64,000 nt of DNA from Notospermus geniculatus (GCA_002633025.1 NMRB01000249.1:241336-305335); one strand, 5' to 3'; shown: positions 39,134 to 50,246, counted from the stretch's first letter. The notes: generated by a model not told the origin, from the sequence alone. Numbers and translations: made by a program.

Positions 39134-40132
39134 ATGAATGTTGTCACCACACAGCTGTTCAGCCAAATTGACCAAGACTTTGTGCTGCTCCGCTTGGACC
39201 AGTTCGTTGGGATCGTGGAGGGTTATGTAATGGCGGTCATCTTCGTAATCGGAAGTTTTGGCAACATCACCTCTCTCGTCATCTTTATCCGTTACGGACG
39301 GAAGAACGACGCGATGGCGACGTACCTTATTTGCCTTGCTGTGTCCGATATGTTATGTATTCTTTTCGTAGGTTTTCCTATGTGGCTTTGGTTTGGCCTT
39401 CGCCAACTGACAGACGGAAGGATGTACATCAATGTGTACCACATATCAGTCCTGAGTTGCAAGCTGGGCACATATGTCTACGTCCTCTTTCAAACGACTT
39501 CGGCCTGGATAATCGCAGTGTTCTCAGTCGAACGAGCAATAATGGTTTGGTTTCCCCTGCAAAGGATGAAATTTACTCCAATGCGCCGAAGGAGAGTTTT
39601 GTCGGTGGTTTTGATGTGCTGTCCTTTTTTGGGAATTCACAGTGCTGTAATGAGTAATTTATTCATCTTAGGTAACACATGGTTCTGCCTCTATCCCCAA
39701 GAAGTATCACTGCTTCTCATTTATGACAATTTCCTTTGTTATTTTTTTCCCTGCTTCATTATCACAACAGCAAATATACTGATTCTAACCGGCATTTCCA
39801 AGTCGAAACAAAAGAAAGATAGTGCGTCTGCCTCGAAGATAGCAAAGGAAGTTTCTGACCGGAAGGCACTCCTCAACCTGTTCCTTGTGTCTGCCATGTT
39901 TGTTGTTTTCATGACGCCAAACTCCGTCATCTCTGTTTACATCTTTAACCAACCAGACGACGTTGAAAAATCCTACACAACTCTGCTATATCTTCTTTTT
40001 CGGTTATTTCCCCAGGTCAGTTTCTTAAACTACTGTTTGAACTTTGTTGTTTACGGATTTTCTTTACCATACTACCGTCGCGGACTGCGAAATTTGTTTT
40101 GTATTTGCACCTTCCAATATGGTGACGGGTAA
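39134..40132 (+). CDS. Class A GPCR, array member 15 (intronless)
   Basis: 332 residues, the copy B partner of member 11 (shared FVGIVEGYVMAV and LGNTWFCLYPQ). The start is MNVVTTQLFSQIDQDF, Asn replacing Asp at position 2. Loop 1 is LRQLTDGRMYINVYHIS, more like member 9 than member 11, so the pair differ most where ligand contact is expected. The second cytoplasmic loop has TPMRRRRVLSVVLMCCPFLGIHS, and TM7 is preceded by LFRLFPQVSFLNY. The tail is LFCICTFQYGDG. The AATAAA is at 40,512-40,517. It is the last receptor in the window. Confidence 0.94.
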   Translation: MNVVTTQLFSQIDQDFVLLRLDQFVGIVEGYVMAVIFVIGSFGNITSLVIFIRYGRKNDAMATYLICLAVSDMLCILFVGFPMWLWFGLRQLTDGRMYINVYHISVLSCKLGTYVYVLFQTTSAWIIAVFSVERAIMVWFPLQRMKFTPMRRRRVLSVVLMCCPFLGIHSAVMSNLFILGNTWFCLYPQEVSLLLIYDNFLCYFFPCFIITTANILILTGISKSKQKKDSASASKIAKEVSDRKALLNLFLVSAMFVVFMTPNSVISVYIFNQPDDVEKSYTTLLYLLFRLFPQVSFLNYCLNFVVYGFSLPYYRRGLRNLFCICTFQYGDG

Positions 40133-40780
40133 AACCTGGTTTAGGTGTCCTTAAAGGAGTACCGTATGCTACATATATCTCTCACCGATATTTTGACTTC
40201 TGACGTAGAGGGAGTCACCTAGCGGCAGCAATACGAAGTAAAAAACAGATACAAAATGTACGTAGTACATCGTGTCCATTCGTGGACAACTTACATGTAA
40301 TTATTCACCAGGGGCCGTATGTATAAAACATCTTAAGTGTAAAGTTTTCCTTATCTTTTGTTAGGAACAATAGTTTAAGGGGAATTTTACACTTAAGGTG
40401 TTTTGTGCATACGGCCCCAGGTTTGGAGAGTGGCGCGCACAGCGAACGTGTCACCGGCGGTCGGGAAAAAGTGGCAATACCAGGCACCTTTAACTGCACT
40501 AAGGCAAGACCAATAAAATGGCGGACGTAAAAGTCATTTGACGTGAACGCAAGGCATTCAGTCCGAGGACATTTAGCTCGGATGTCTGCGCGGGACAGTA
40601 AGCTGTGGTGCCTTGTACATGTACCTTGTCTTGCGAAGGCAAGTAAAAGACTCTATCCAATTGGGGAACATGAGTAGCTTAAGAGGGCCTCTCCGTACTT
40701 ATCAGGGTCAATAATGCTCTGCTTCGCCGTGGTGGAAAAATCTAATTCAAATACAGGGTAATCGTTAAGTGTCACGTCCT
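40133..40780 (+). other. Downstream module of receptor unit 15
   Basis: It matches 26,566-27,220 and includes a small foldback at 40,311-40,418 (GGGGCCGTATGTATAAAAC / GTTTTGTGCATACGGCCCC), the AATAAA at 40,512 and the SINE tail. Confidence 0.55.
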
Positions 40781-40781
40781 A

Positions 40782-40925
40782 CACAGAAAAAAAAATCAAC
40801 TCGAGTGGAGACTCAGAGTCTCACTTTAGGGACAAAATGGTTCGAAACACTTTTTGACTCAAAATGAAACAGAAAATATTTCGGCCCGAGACAATGACAC
40901 CTCGTTCCGAGGAAAATATTTCGGG
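40782..40925. mobile_element. Left arm of the 27,221-type foldback, truncated
   Basis: CACAGAAAAAAAAATCAACT through GAGGAAAATATTTCGGG. The right arm has been replaced by the GC-rich element that follows. Confidence 0.8.
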
Positions 40926-40931
40926 TTGAAT

Positions 40932-41471
40932 AAAGCCTAGTCTACACTACCCGAGAATGCATCGCCGATGGACCCCGGACCGCGAACACAGGTTATTCGC
41001 GGTGGGTCACCGCGAATAACCTGTGTTCGCGGTGTCACCGCGAATACCCGCGAACGTGTCTACACCTGATGAGTACTTGCGGCTATTCCCTGCCCACCTA
41101 TTGGCTCCCGGCCGGTGACCTCATTCTGATCAACTACAACCGGGTCACCACGCCAGCTGCCACTGACCGCCGATGTCCCCGGGAAGGTGTCTCCACTGTT
41201 TGCGGTCATTCGCGGCCATTCGCGGTATGCCTGCCAACTCGCCGGCGGCGCGATTGCTTCGCGATTTTTTCAACATGTTGGAAACGGCCGCGAATGCCCG
41301 GGAACACTCGCGGGGTGTTCGCGGGCATTTCCATTCGCGGTCATTCACGGTGCCGTGCCTCCACTTGGCCGCGAATCACCGCCGATCACCACACGAGTCA
41401 CCGCGAGTATACTCGCGGTGACACTCGCGGTGGTTCGCGGGGACTCGCGGGCCAAGTGGAGACAGGCCTTT
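40932..41471. mobile_element. GC-rich inverted-repeat element with CGCGAA/TTCGCGG repeats
   Basis: Outer ends AAAGCCTAGTCTACACT and AGTGGAGACAGGCCTTT are inverted. The interior holds a perfect hairpin (CCGCGAACACAGGTTATTCG with its complement, near 40,980-41,033). It also has many CGCGAAT and TTCGCGG words in both orientations. TTGAA at both borders may be the target duplication. Frames of 60-134 codons on both strands are by-products of this composition. Confidence 0.75.
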
Positions 41472-41800
41472 AAGTTGAAGGTTGCTGCAACTTGCAACAA
41501 GTTGGATAAAGGATGATAATGTTTGGGACAAACAGCCACTGGTGCTGACAGTGACAAGCAAACGTCACACTTACCGATTGCCCTGTTTTTGCATTAGAAT
41601 TTTTCCATCACGGCCGCAGCCAGAACACAATATATTGGCCGTGAAGTACGGAAGAGGCCACGTCAAGCTACTCATGTTCCTCCATTGGATGGGATCTTTA
41701 ACAGTTCCCGAGTGATCAGCGAAATCTCTCACTTCTCCTTGACGATCAAGTATTGGGGAAGAGAGGCATTCGCCAAAGAGAAACGAGAGAAACAACGAAT
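41472..41800. other. Spacer with TTGCA-element stub and SINE tail in reverse orientation
   Basis: TGCTGCAACTTGCAACAAG belongs to the repeat seen at 16,395. GACAAACAGCCACTGGTGCTG onward is the reverse complement of the array's spacer (CAGTGGCTGTTTGTC), so part of a unit is inverted here. Confidence 0.55.
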
Positions 41801-41945
41801 GCGCCCAATGGATTTTCATAGGGAGGGAGGGAGGGAGGGAGGGAAAAACAACCAAGAGGAGCTCCAATCGACATCTCCATCCTGAATATACCTGAAACGC
41901 CTCTCCCTTCGCCACCACTTCTATCTGATATCCTCATTCGAAATG
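41800..41945 (+). repeat. Dispersed repeat with (GGGA)n, inverted relative to 16,225
   Basis: ATGCGCCCAATGGATTTTCA, the GGGA run, GAGGAGCTCCAATCG and CTATCTGATATCCTCATTCG are complementary to the earlier copy. Confidence 0.8.
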
Positions 41946-42188
41946 ACCACCGACAGTGATTGCATCATTCTCCAATATCGCAGTCTTGCCTTTTGCCCTA
42001 GTTAGTGTTGGAGAGTGTATGATTACAATATAATGCATACACGACGTGTATATGTGGATACGCTAGGAATGAGAGTTACTCTACATGGGGCGAGGTTTAT
42101 AAAAATAGTTTAACAACATTGTCAATAGAGGTCTCCCTTAACGCGGGTTTGTTAGCCCAAGAAAGGGATGGAATACTGTGGCCCTTTA

Positions 42189-42436
42189 AGGGCCTGTCAC
42201 ACTGAGTAGTTCTCAAAACGTCCTGCCCCGTCCTAAAAAATCGTAAAACGGGCTAGAACGTGTAACCCTTGGCCAAGTAATGCCTCGATGTTCTGGAGCA
42301 CCCTTCCCGTCCATGAAGTTCGTAAAAAGACTGTAAAAAGTTGCCACTGCGTCCACCCCGTTCGCACACAGTTTGAGCCCGTTCGGCAAAATTTTCAAGA
42401 ACGTACTGAGAACTAGCTCAGTGTGATTGGGGCATT
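42189..42436. mobile_element. MITE, TTAA-flanked (copy B of 29,187)
   Basis: GGGCCTGTCACACTGAG to CTCAGTGTGATTGGGGCA with TTAA on both sides. It differs from the A copy by a few substitutions and small gaps. Confidence 0.82.
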
Positions 42437-44410
42437 AAAAGAAAATAATACCTATACGTTACATGGGGTAACTTTCCATTTTTAGACGGTCGGTAGGCTT
42501 TGGAGCGATATCCAATTCATGTAAAGAATGTACACGACGTGAGTTCTTAGTTATCACGTGGCGCCATGGAAGGCCTAAAGAAATTAGTGTGCTCCGTGGT
42601 AAAACAAGTCGATTGTCTCGGTCAGCCCTCACCTGGGACTCTTATAAAAAGAACTCCAAAGTAGATATTAATAAACGTAAAATGATAAAAGAGGGGTAAG
42701 TCATACTCAATCGATAGGCCTATGACCGTTCCGTTCCAGACATACCAGATGGTTCTCTATTCGGTGACATTATTGAACCCCCACTGACTCTAGCATGGGG
42801 TCAGAAAATAGCGAGGTTTAGCACCTTTCCGACTCTGTCAGACTTCAACTACGAGAATGAATTGCAATCCGCTATGGACATCCTTGATACACACGATTTA
42901 AGTGACGTTTTCAATTCATCAAACACCATAAATTGAAGGCAGAAAAATGTGGCCTTATAAATGGGAAGCGAGGATAAATAATGAATATTGAAGTCGTAAT
43001 CCTAGTCATTACGACTTGAAACACGACTATAATATTTGCGATTTACATGTATGTGCACTTCCGATTACGAGTCAAAATTATTCTGGCACAAAGTTATGGC
43101 ATTTTACGATTTGCAAACGTCTATAAAATCGTTTTTATCAAGGATGTTTACAGCGGACAACAATTCATGCTGGTCGTTGAAGCCGGAGTCGGAGTCGGAA
43201 AGGTGCTAAACCTCGCTTAATAATCGTATGTTCAAACAAGAGTTGAGAAATCGTTGTTACCAAGAGTAAGAAAAAAATCTGTGATATGGTTACAGTCAAT
43301 CATCAATTAGATTATTTCTCATTGAAGCCTGTCACTCGTGACTTTCTTAACTCATATTCCAACAAAAAAAAACGCATCGACAACTCGGGTAGCACTCGTG
43401 AATGTATGACCTGAAGGTGGCTACTAACTCTTCACTTTTCATGTTTCACTCCTCATTTCCCATTCAAATTCAAAATTACAACATGAACGCCCACTCGAAC
43501 AGTTAATGGAGAATGCAATGTTCATTTTTCAGGTTGCGGATGATTCGTGCCAAATCACAAATGACGAGTGAAAAATGAGCTCAAATGTGACAACGACCTA
43601 AGATAAGGCCTACATTCGCCATAAAATTAAGGCCACACAAAAGTGTGACTTTTGCGACGCCATCGTCCCTTTAAGTAGCTGTCACTCATCTCTAAGTTGT
43701 CAAACTACTATAAATGTGATCAGTACTTGCTTTTATTCAAAACGTCATAAATGTCCAGTTGATAGCTTCCACGGTATTCCATTATTATAATAATAAGACC
43801 GATAAGAGATTTTGTAATGTATGGAGACATTACAATATCAATACTTATGATAGTCATGTGTATGTAGTCTAGACTGGGTTCAATGGCTCAGTCGGAATAT
43901 TGCCTGGGGCTCCACAGATGAACCCAAAGCATGACTTTAGATAAAAACAGCCGGACACCAAATTGTATGAGTTTCTAGATTTTGTCGTGCACAAACTATA
44001 TGACCTGGCGCCTTGCATACTATCAAAAACAATACAGTGCGAGTTTTTTAATACAAAACCCATTAGTGCCTGCATGTTAGACACCAAGGCCGTTGATGGG
44101 ATGTCATTTTCCACTTGCCGTTCGTGATTTGGCGCGAATCATCCGTAAACTGAACAATGAACATTGCATTCTGCATTAACTGTTAACATAGGTTACGATT
44201 TTCGATTGTCTGAGTCTGAGTATGTCCGAAAAATAGATAGGGGTACTCGTTGGCTTAAATGGGCAGTTACGAAACCTCGCTAATGCCTTGTGAGTGGAGC
44301 ATAGCCTTTTCAGTTCGCGAACTCCGCATTGACGGTGTAGCTTCGTGGAGTTTTTTACGCGAATGTTCCGCTGTTTTTTTTTCATATAGCCTACCACGAA
44401 AGGTGGCGCA
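42437..44410. other. Non-coding, copy B of 29,435-32,352
   Basis: Collinear with copy A but lacking the hairpin at 30,004, the 686-bp segment at 30,255 and the MITE at 32,145. No gene is seen. Confidence 0.5.
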
Positions 44411-44740
44411 TAGACTGGTACCCGGTCCTAAATATTCATCGAACTTTTGCATATGTTAGGACCGGTCGTGCCTGGCGCGTTCGTGCATCTGATTGGCCGG
44501 TGGTGGCGCAGGTGAAGTATAAGGAATACTATTATGTTGATTGCTTTTCCATTTTTAAGATGTGAAACCCCCTTCGTGATTGGTGGATGTCCTGGGTCAA
44601 AGGTAGGTCACTTCTATCTGCATACAAATGAAAACACGTGGATATTGAGAATTGAATATATTTACATAATTTACATAAATTCCCAAATGACATCACTGGC
44701 AGAATTCCTTCAAAAATGGCGGCCAATACTGTTCCTACCA
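44411..44740 (+). mobile_element. MITE of the 38,159 family, right end missing
   Basis: TAGACTGGTACCCGGTCCTA and, further in, GGGTCAAAGGTAGGTCACTT, AATATATTTACATAATTTAC and CTTCAAAAATGGCGGCC follow the 38,159 element in reverse order and complement. The right inverted end is replaced by unrelated sequence. Confidence 0.75.
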
Positions 44741-44934
44741 ACCAAGCCACGTTCCACTGCAGCGCACAGGTTGGTAGGATCAGGGGAGCGACTTGAAAAT
44801 TCACTGCCATTTCCATCGGCAGTTAATGCCACCAACCGGGACGGTAGTCCTCCGCGCGGAACTACTTTTTTTCTGACTCCGAGAGAACCAGCCCCATCTG
44901 TGATATATCAAGATCGTTGGGGTAGATAGGCCTA

Positions 44935-45165
44935 GGCCTATTCGGGGTCTGAAAACCGCCTCGGCACATATCGGCATCGACAATTCACCGGCCCCGAATT
45001 AGGCAATGTTCGGGGTCTGAAAGCCGAAAATCGCATCGGCACATATCGGCATCGACAATTCACCGGCCCCGAATTATGTTCGGGTGATATCGGGATCGTT
45101 CGGTTATGGAGATGTCTGAAGACAGCATCGGCACATCGCCGGGAATCGCCACTTCCTGACCCTAG
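44935..45165. repeat. Direct repeats with TCGGCACATATCGGCATC units
   Basis: TTCGGGGTCTGAAA, then TCGGCACATATCGGCATCGA and CAATTCACCGGCCCCGAATT occur twice (about 44,940 and 45,007). A partial third copy lies near 45,075-45,140. The segment is present only in copy B. Confidence 0.8.
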
Positions 45166-45807
45166 CCCGGTTCCGGTGTAACGTTTTTCAGTGAGGCCCG
45201 TGTGCAAGTGTGACATTACAATAGATTGACGGAATAAGCGGTGACTTGACAATGAGGTGAATTCATATGGTTTTTATGAAGGGTTCATATGAAAAGTTAT
45301 GTGACTCAAATAAAAAATCTGAACTGCAAACTGAATTGAGAAAGGCTCGGGGCACCTTCCGAGGACCCGTCTACAACACAACAGTGACATTGGCGTTGTG
45401 TACAAAAATGCGATAAAGTTGACAAAAATAGATAAGANAACATACGCTAATTCACGTATCCCACGAAATCTTGAGAATGAGCTCGTCCCTAGGTCTCCAA
45501 ATCAGAACCTGGGTACAGTTTGTAACACGAAAGTGGACCCAGGGTACAGTTTCACTTGACGACATCGAACCTGGGTACACTTTATGTGTACCCAGGACGA
45601 CAATAACCCCTTCAGCAATACTTACGAAGACCAAATCACCCACTTAATTAGAGTGCGGAAGGAACTATTTTGTTGTGGCAGTGAATATTCAAGTCAGGCC
45701 GGATCAGGCACTAGTTTAGCTGGCGCACTGCCTTAAGTTAAATAATTATTCGTGATACCACATAACAAAGGAATTGACTGTCCAGTGGCGTACATGTATC
45801 CACTTTC
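45166..45807. other. Copy B-specific non-coding segment with an N at 45,438
   Basis: It contains three spaced copies of GAACCTGGGTACA-like sequence at 45,505-45,595 and no gene. It lacks a counterpart in copy A. Confidence 0.45.
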
Positions 45808-46210
45808 ACACTTTATGATTCCAAGGGTTCGTTTCAGTTTGAAAATCACTAACAAACTGTCAATCATTCCATGTCGTCAACTAGAAAGACATTTACTGAA
45901 GGCGACAAACAATTTATTTTCCTGTGGTTAAAACACGTAACTCCTTATTTTAAATCCGTGAACTTGATCATTTTAATCGACGAAAGGGCTCTTAGCTGTC
46001 ATGAGTGCCCTTGATCAGCGACACCTGCCTTATTATGACATTACGGTCGTTTAAACTAAACGAATGATGGCACGTTCTCTAATAGGCTTTTTACTTGGCA
46101 AATTAAGCGTGAAATACGGAGGAGGTTAATTGCTCGCCATGCACCGTCTTCGCAATTGAAAATCCGGAACGACAAGGTTCTGGTACACAGATAATCCATT
46201 TTGCAAAACA

Positions 46211-46391
46211 GGGCCCGGTTGCACCAAAGTTAAGTTCCTATCCTGAGATGTGGAATTTGGGACAACCCCAAAGACATGTCCTAACTGCACAGGCATGGAA
46301 GTTAGGACGATGTCCTTAGACATCGGCGGTGCTACCCATTTTTTTTCTTAACTTTAAGGCAGCACCTACGATCGTTGGTGCAACCGGGCCC
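46211..46391. mobile_element. MITE (copy B of 33,283)
   Basis: GGGCCCGGTTGCACCAAAG to GTTGGTGCAACCGGGCCC. Slightly shorter than the A copy because of small deletions. Confidence 0.83.
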
Positions 46392-47445
46392 AGAACGGTT
46401 GTATCTAAGGCTGCTGTTACATAGAAATGAACTAGGCCTACTCACTTTAAAGATCATGTCTGTAGAACATGGAGATGTTTATATGTTATTTTGGATTTTT
46501 GGGACATGACAACCCACCAAATCGAATATTTTCGGTATCAAAAGAATTTCAAGAGGAGCATGCCACCAACAAATTACCGGTACTCATAAGACAAAGTACG
46601 ACTGGACACAAAAAAAATGTAACTAAACAATGATTTTCGTGGCCCGCGAAAATACCCGTGACACATTTTCTTTAAAGTTTCATTTTTCACTCAAAATCAA
46701 AACCAGAAAATGAATGCAATGGATAATGCAATTTTCATTCTTTGAGTTAAAGGTGCGATTCGTACCAAATCACAAATACATGTAAGCAGTGAAAAATGAG
46801 CTCCTGTGTTACAGCGGCCTTCAGCGTCATCACTTCTACCGTTCAAACTGTCTTAGGGAGGTTTAGAAATCAAACGACAAACGTAAACGTTAACGACAAC
46901 GTTATTTTTCTACCGAAAATGCAATAAAAAATCTGGTGAATGTGTAGTATGAAAAATGTCGTACGCGTAAAGTTATGTACGTTTAGCGTTTGATTTATAA
47001 ACCTTCGTTTTGTCATCCCTTCATAACGCTTCCTTTGGTAGGCCTATGTCTTTTTCGACAAGTTCCATTTAAAACGGACTAATATTTGAATTCTTCCATA
47101 TATGGCAAACCATTTCATACCATTAATTCTATTCAGGTTTACAATACGGCCAGGACGTCTGCTTGAATGGGCTTCGTCCATGCTTAAATCGAGGTATAAA
47201 CAAACGGTGTCACAGCATTCACAGTGCCTATGAGGATTAGGCCTATATTCGCAAGCGTGTTGAGATATGATATTATGCTCATATCAAAAGATGGTTTCAT
47301 ATCGCATATCAGTGAGGAACAGTTTCTGTGATTTTTCAAGGTGTCCTTTAAGATGTGTATTCCTGGATATGATAGAAACTCTGGATTATTTGCTGCCGTG
47401 GTTGTGACGTCTTCCAATGCCCATGAAACTGGTAAGTTGAAACCA
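46392..47445. other. Non-coding, copy B of 33,476-34,505
   Basis: Includes the decayed GGGAGGTTT-type MITE at 46,857-47,010 (here with clearer inverted ends AGGGAGGTTTAGAAATCAAA / GTTTGATTTATAAACC) and the B version of the possible exon at 47,139-47,240. Confidence 0.5.
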
Positions 47446-47449
47446 TATT

Positions 47450-47873
47450 AGTGAGGTTCTGCAAACTTAATACGTTTTACATTTACGATTACGATTTGAA
47501 AACGGCATGACGTCGGCTCTGCGGGACGTTTTTACGTGCAAATCGCTTTCTACACGTAAGAAACTTACGATTTAATCAAAGCCAAATATTTCATTTTTGT
47601 AATCTAAATATTCGCCTGCAATTTAACACATTCATAAATGGGTATACATATATTTCGCAGTTGCAGCAAAAATGACAAGAAGAATGCTTGGCACATCTGC
47701 CCTGGAGCACTTGCCAAACATGGGATACATCGACCCTCTTTTCACCGGGCACGGGAAGTTCTAAGTCAAATGATGACGCCATCGCGTCACGTTCTTTCTT
47801 GACATGAGGCGTGACGTCATGACGTCGTCAAATCGTAATCGTAAATGTAAAACGTAAGCTTGCAGAAACTCCC
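47450..47873. mobile_element. MITE, 424 bp, only in copy B
   Basis: TATT at 47,446-47,449 and 47,874-47,877 flanks it and is single in copy A (34,506-34,509). The ends are AGTGAGGTTCTGCAAACTTA and AGCTTGCAGAAACTCCC, with the inner pair ACATTTACGATTACGATTT and AAATCGTAATCGTAAATGT. Confidence 0.92.
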
Positions 47874-47972
47874 TATTGTGTCAAATTCATCCGTTTGTAA
47901 ATGTACATGAAAATGTACATCGTAATTTCATAAGTGAGTAGTTCATTAATGAACGCCTATGTGAAGAGTTAA

Positions 47973-48358
47973 AGGGACTAGGAAAATTTTTTCAAGCTTC
48001 GGTTATTACAAAATGCTAGTCTTTCATGATAAATTCCCGCCGTCAATTCACTTTTTCAATTAAGTGTTAGTTACTGGCACCCAGACAAATCCGTTATCAC
48101 CACACCATGCAGCATTCACTGCGAACCTAATCAACAGTGTCGCTGTATTATATTGTATGGAGCGAGCTTGTACTCTATTATGTTGATTAGGTTCCCAGTG
48201 ACGTGGTGAATGCTCCATGGTGTGGTGGTACCGGTAACTGATTTGTCTGGGTGCCAGTAATTAACACTTAATTGAAAAAGTGAATTGACGGTGGGAATTT
48301 ATCATGAAAGACTAGCATTTTTTTATAACCGAAGCTTGAAAAATTTTTCCTAGTCCCT
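47973..48358. mobile_element. Complete TTAA-flanked foldback MITE, 386 bp
   Basis: TTAA at 47,969-47,972 and 48,359-48,362. The arms AGGGACTAGGAAAATTTTTT and AAAAATTTTTCCTAGTCCCT pair over about 180 bases each, with a short loop. It has no frame. The duplication boundary (48,246) falls inside its right arm. Confidence 0.92.
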
Positions 48359-48362
48359 TTAA

Positions 48363-48924
48363 GGCGAGATATTTTTTATTCCTTGTTTAGCGCACTTTTT
48401 TCACAGATTTTGTGAGGTGGTCGGAATAAAAATAAAATTAATTTTTTTCTTCCATTTTGATAGGCCTACTTCACAAAATGGTGCTTGGGAAATTTCTGGG
48501 AGGAGGCAATTCAAAAAAGAATTTATTTCGTTTTCACTCCCCATTTTCCATTCAAAATCAAAATCGGAAAATGAACGCCTATGTGAACAGTTAATGGAGA
48601 ATGCAATATTCAAATTACGGGGTTTTTATTACCAAATTATTGTCACACCAGAGAAACCTTTTACAACGTCGACCATCTCATCCAAGGTGAAAACACCATT
48701 ACGGATGTTCTTCGGCGAATACAGAATTGAGTCCAATCGCATTAAATTTTTTTGTGTCGTTGTGTTGGATTTTAGGCACCATGGTGAATGATATTTTGAT
48801 CAAATATTTTGCCACGTGTAAATTTTAAACAACTGATGTGCATGGACCTAAATTTAGGCCTACTTCTAAGTCCTACGTGTTTAATACCGGAATTCATAAG
48901 CGAAAGTCGGGATTTTTTATAATA
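48363..48924. other. Non-coding spacer
   Basis: Contains another TTTTCACTCCCCATTTTCC / AAAATGAACGCC dispersed-repeat fragment at about 48,530-48,610. No gene is recognised. Confidence 0.4.
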
Positions 48925-49042
48925 GGGAGGTTTCGCAAGCGCCCGGCTAGGCCCTACGACGACGTTTATCTATTGTGTGGGTATACCCAAACAATAGATA
49001 AACGTCGTCGGAGGGCCTAATCGGGCGATTGCAAAACCTCCC
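48925..49042. mobile_element. Hairpin MITE, 118 bp (sister of 30,004)
   Basis: GGGAGGTTTCGCAAGCGCCC and GGGCGATTGCAAAACCTCCC with the same GACGACGTTTATCTATTG inner arms. Confidence 0.9.
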
Positions 49043-50246
49043 TATTAGGCCCAACAGGACATACATGTACTTAGAATCACCAGTCAGACAAGGAATTAAT
49101 ATAATGCCTGGATGGATCATGGGCCATTGTCATGATTGTAAGGCGTCTGCAATAGTCTAATGGCATCTGGGTTCGCAGACAGCTGCAGATGATTCATTGA
49201 TTATGGCCAAAGTGTTTACAAACATCTTATTTACGTAGAAACGTTTAAATACCGAAGGTCCCAATATGTACTCTCTGCCAAATTCATATTGTAAATTAGA
49301 TTATCAGCGCTAGGATCATATTGAGAATGCCATATTCAATACATATGCTCTATTTAACATCGATTCATTATTCTTATCTCCCACAAATGAATGTTTAGCC
49401 ACAAAGCTAGAAATGAAACACATTTATAATCTTTGAAAAGATATCTAAAACGTCTTCAATGAAACACGGATCATGTTATTCTCAGAAAGAAAAGTTCACA
49501 AAAGTCGGACGACAGACGACATGATATATTTTTGAAACTCCATTCGGTTCATAGAAATTCACCCGACAATATTTCACGGGCAGGTGAATTTGTGTCCTGA
49601 AGAAATAAATATTCGTCAACCTTATCCTAGCGGGATATGCATTGACATGAGTTCATTGCAGACCCGCTATTTCACATGAAAGGTCAAACTCATTATTCAA
49701 TCTTATTGATGTATATGATTGTTACAAATCAGGGGCATTGTTGAGAAGCTAGGGTTGCCCCCAAAATACCTCTCCCCCAGTTAAGTTGTAGCCCTTTTTG
49801 TTGCTAAAATAAATATTCTGTCAGAATTTTGATAAATTGAAATCTATTTTTATCCACATTTTAGTGACTTAAAGGAGCTGGACGTCCAAGTTGTAAACAC
49901 TCACTCACTGGTTCTCTATCCACGCGACGCCTGCGGTGCTGCCACCTATTGTCGGTAATATGTACTGACGTGAATATCGTGAGTGAGTTGCATCGGACCG
50001 GGCACCTGTCTAACGATCACGGGGCGCTACTGGTGCTGCCACCTGCACGAAGGAATAAAACTAGTTTGCCGACCATGTTTGTAAACAAACCAGCTTGTTT
50101 ACAACTTCGGCGTCTAACTCCTTTAAAGATGGCACTGTTGATAACCTATTCAACTACCCCATATACGCCATGTGGATTTAAAATTTTTCACCCTTTTTCA
50201 TATTATCTGAACATGCCTCCAGGACCCATATCACGCCATGCAATTC
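49043..50246. other. Intergenic DNA, nothing recognised
   Basis: AT-rich at first, then from about 49,900 it contains two GGTGCTGCCACCT words 112 bases apart. A 101-codon frame at 49,949-50,254 has no recognisable domain and no splice context, and I do not call it. Confidence 0.4.

Larger units (their letters stand above)
34872..48246 (+). repeat. Segmental duplication, copy B (about 13.4 kb)
   Basis: The second copy starts at receptor codon ATG TTT (equivalent to 21,500) and ends at CTGATTTGT (48,246, equivalent to 34,870). It carries B-specific insertions at about 36,021, 38,159, 40,932 and 47,450, and lacks receptor 12. Confidence 0.92.

Noticed and set aside
41069-41516. Overlapping frames of 67-134 codons on both strands
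   Set aside because: They lie in a GC-rich repeat of CGCGAA/TTCGCGG words where stop codons are rare by composition.
44534-44929. 131-codon plus-strand frame
   Set aside because: It runs over a truncated MITE and unrelated flanking DNA, so it cannot be one ancestral gene.
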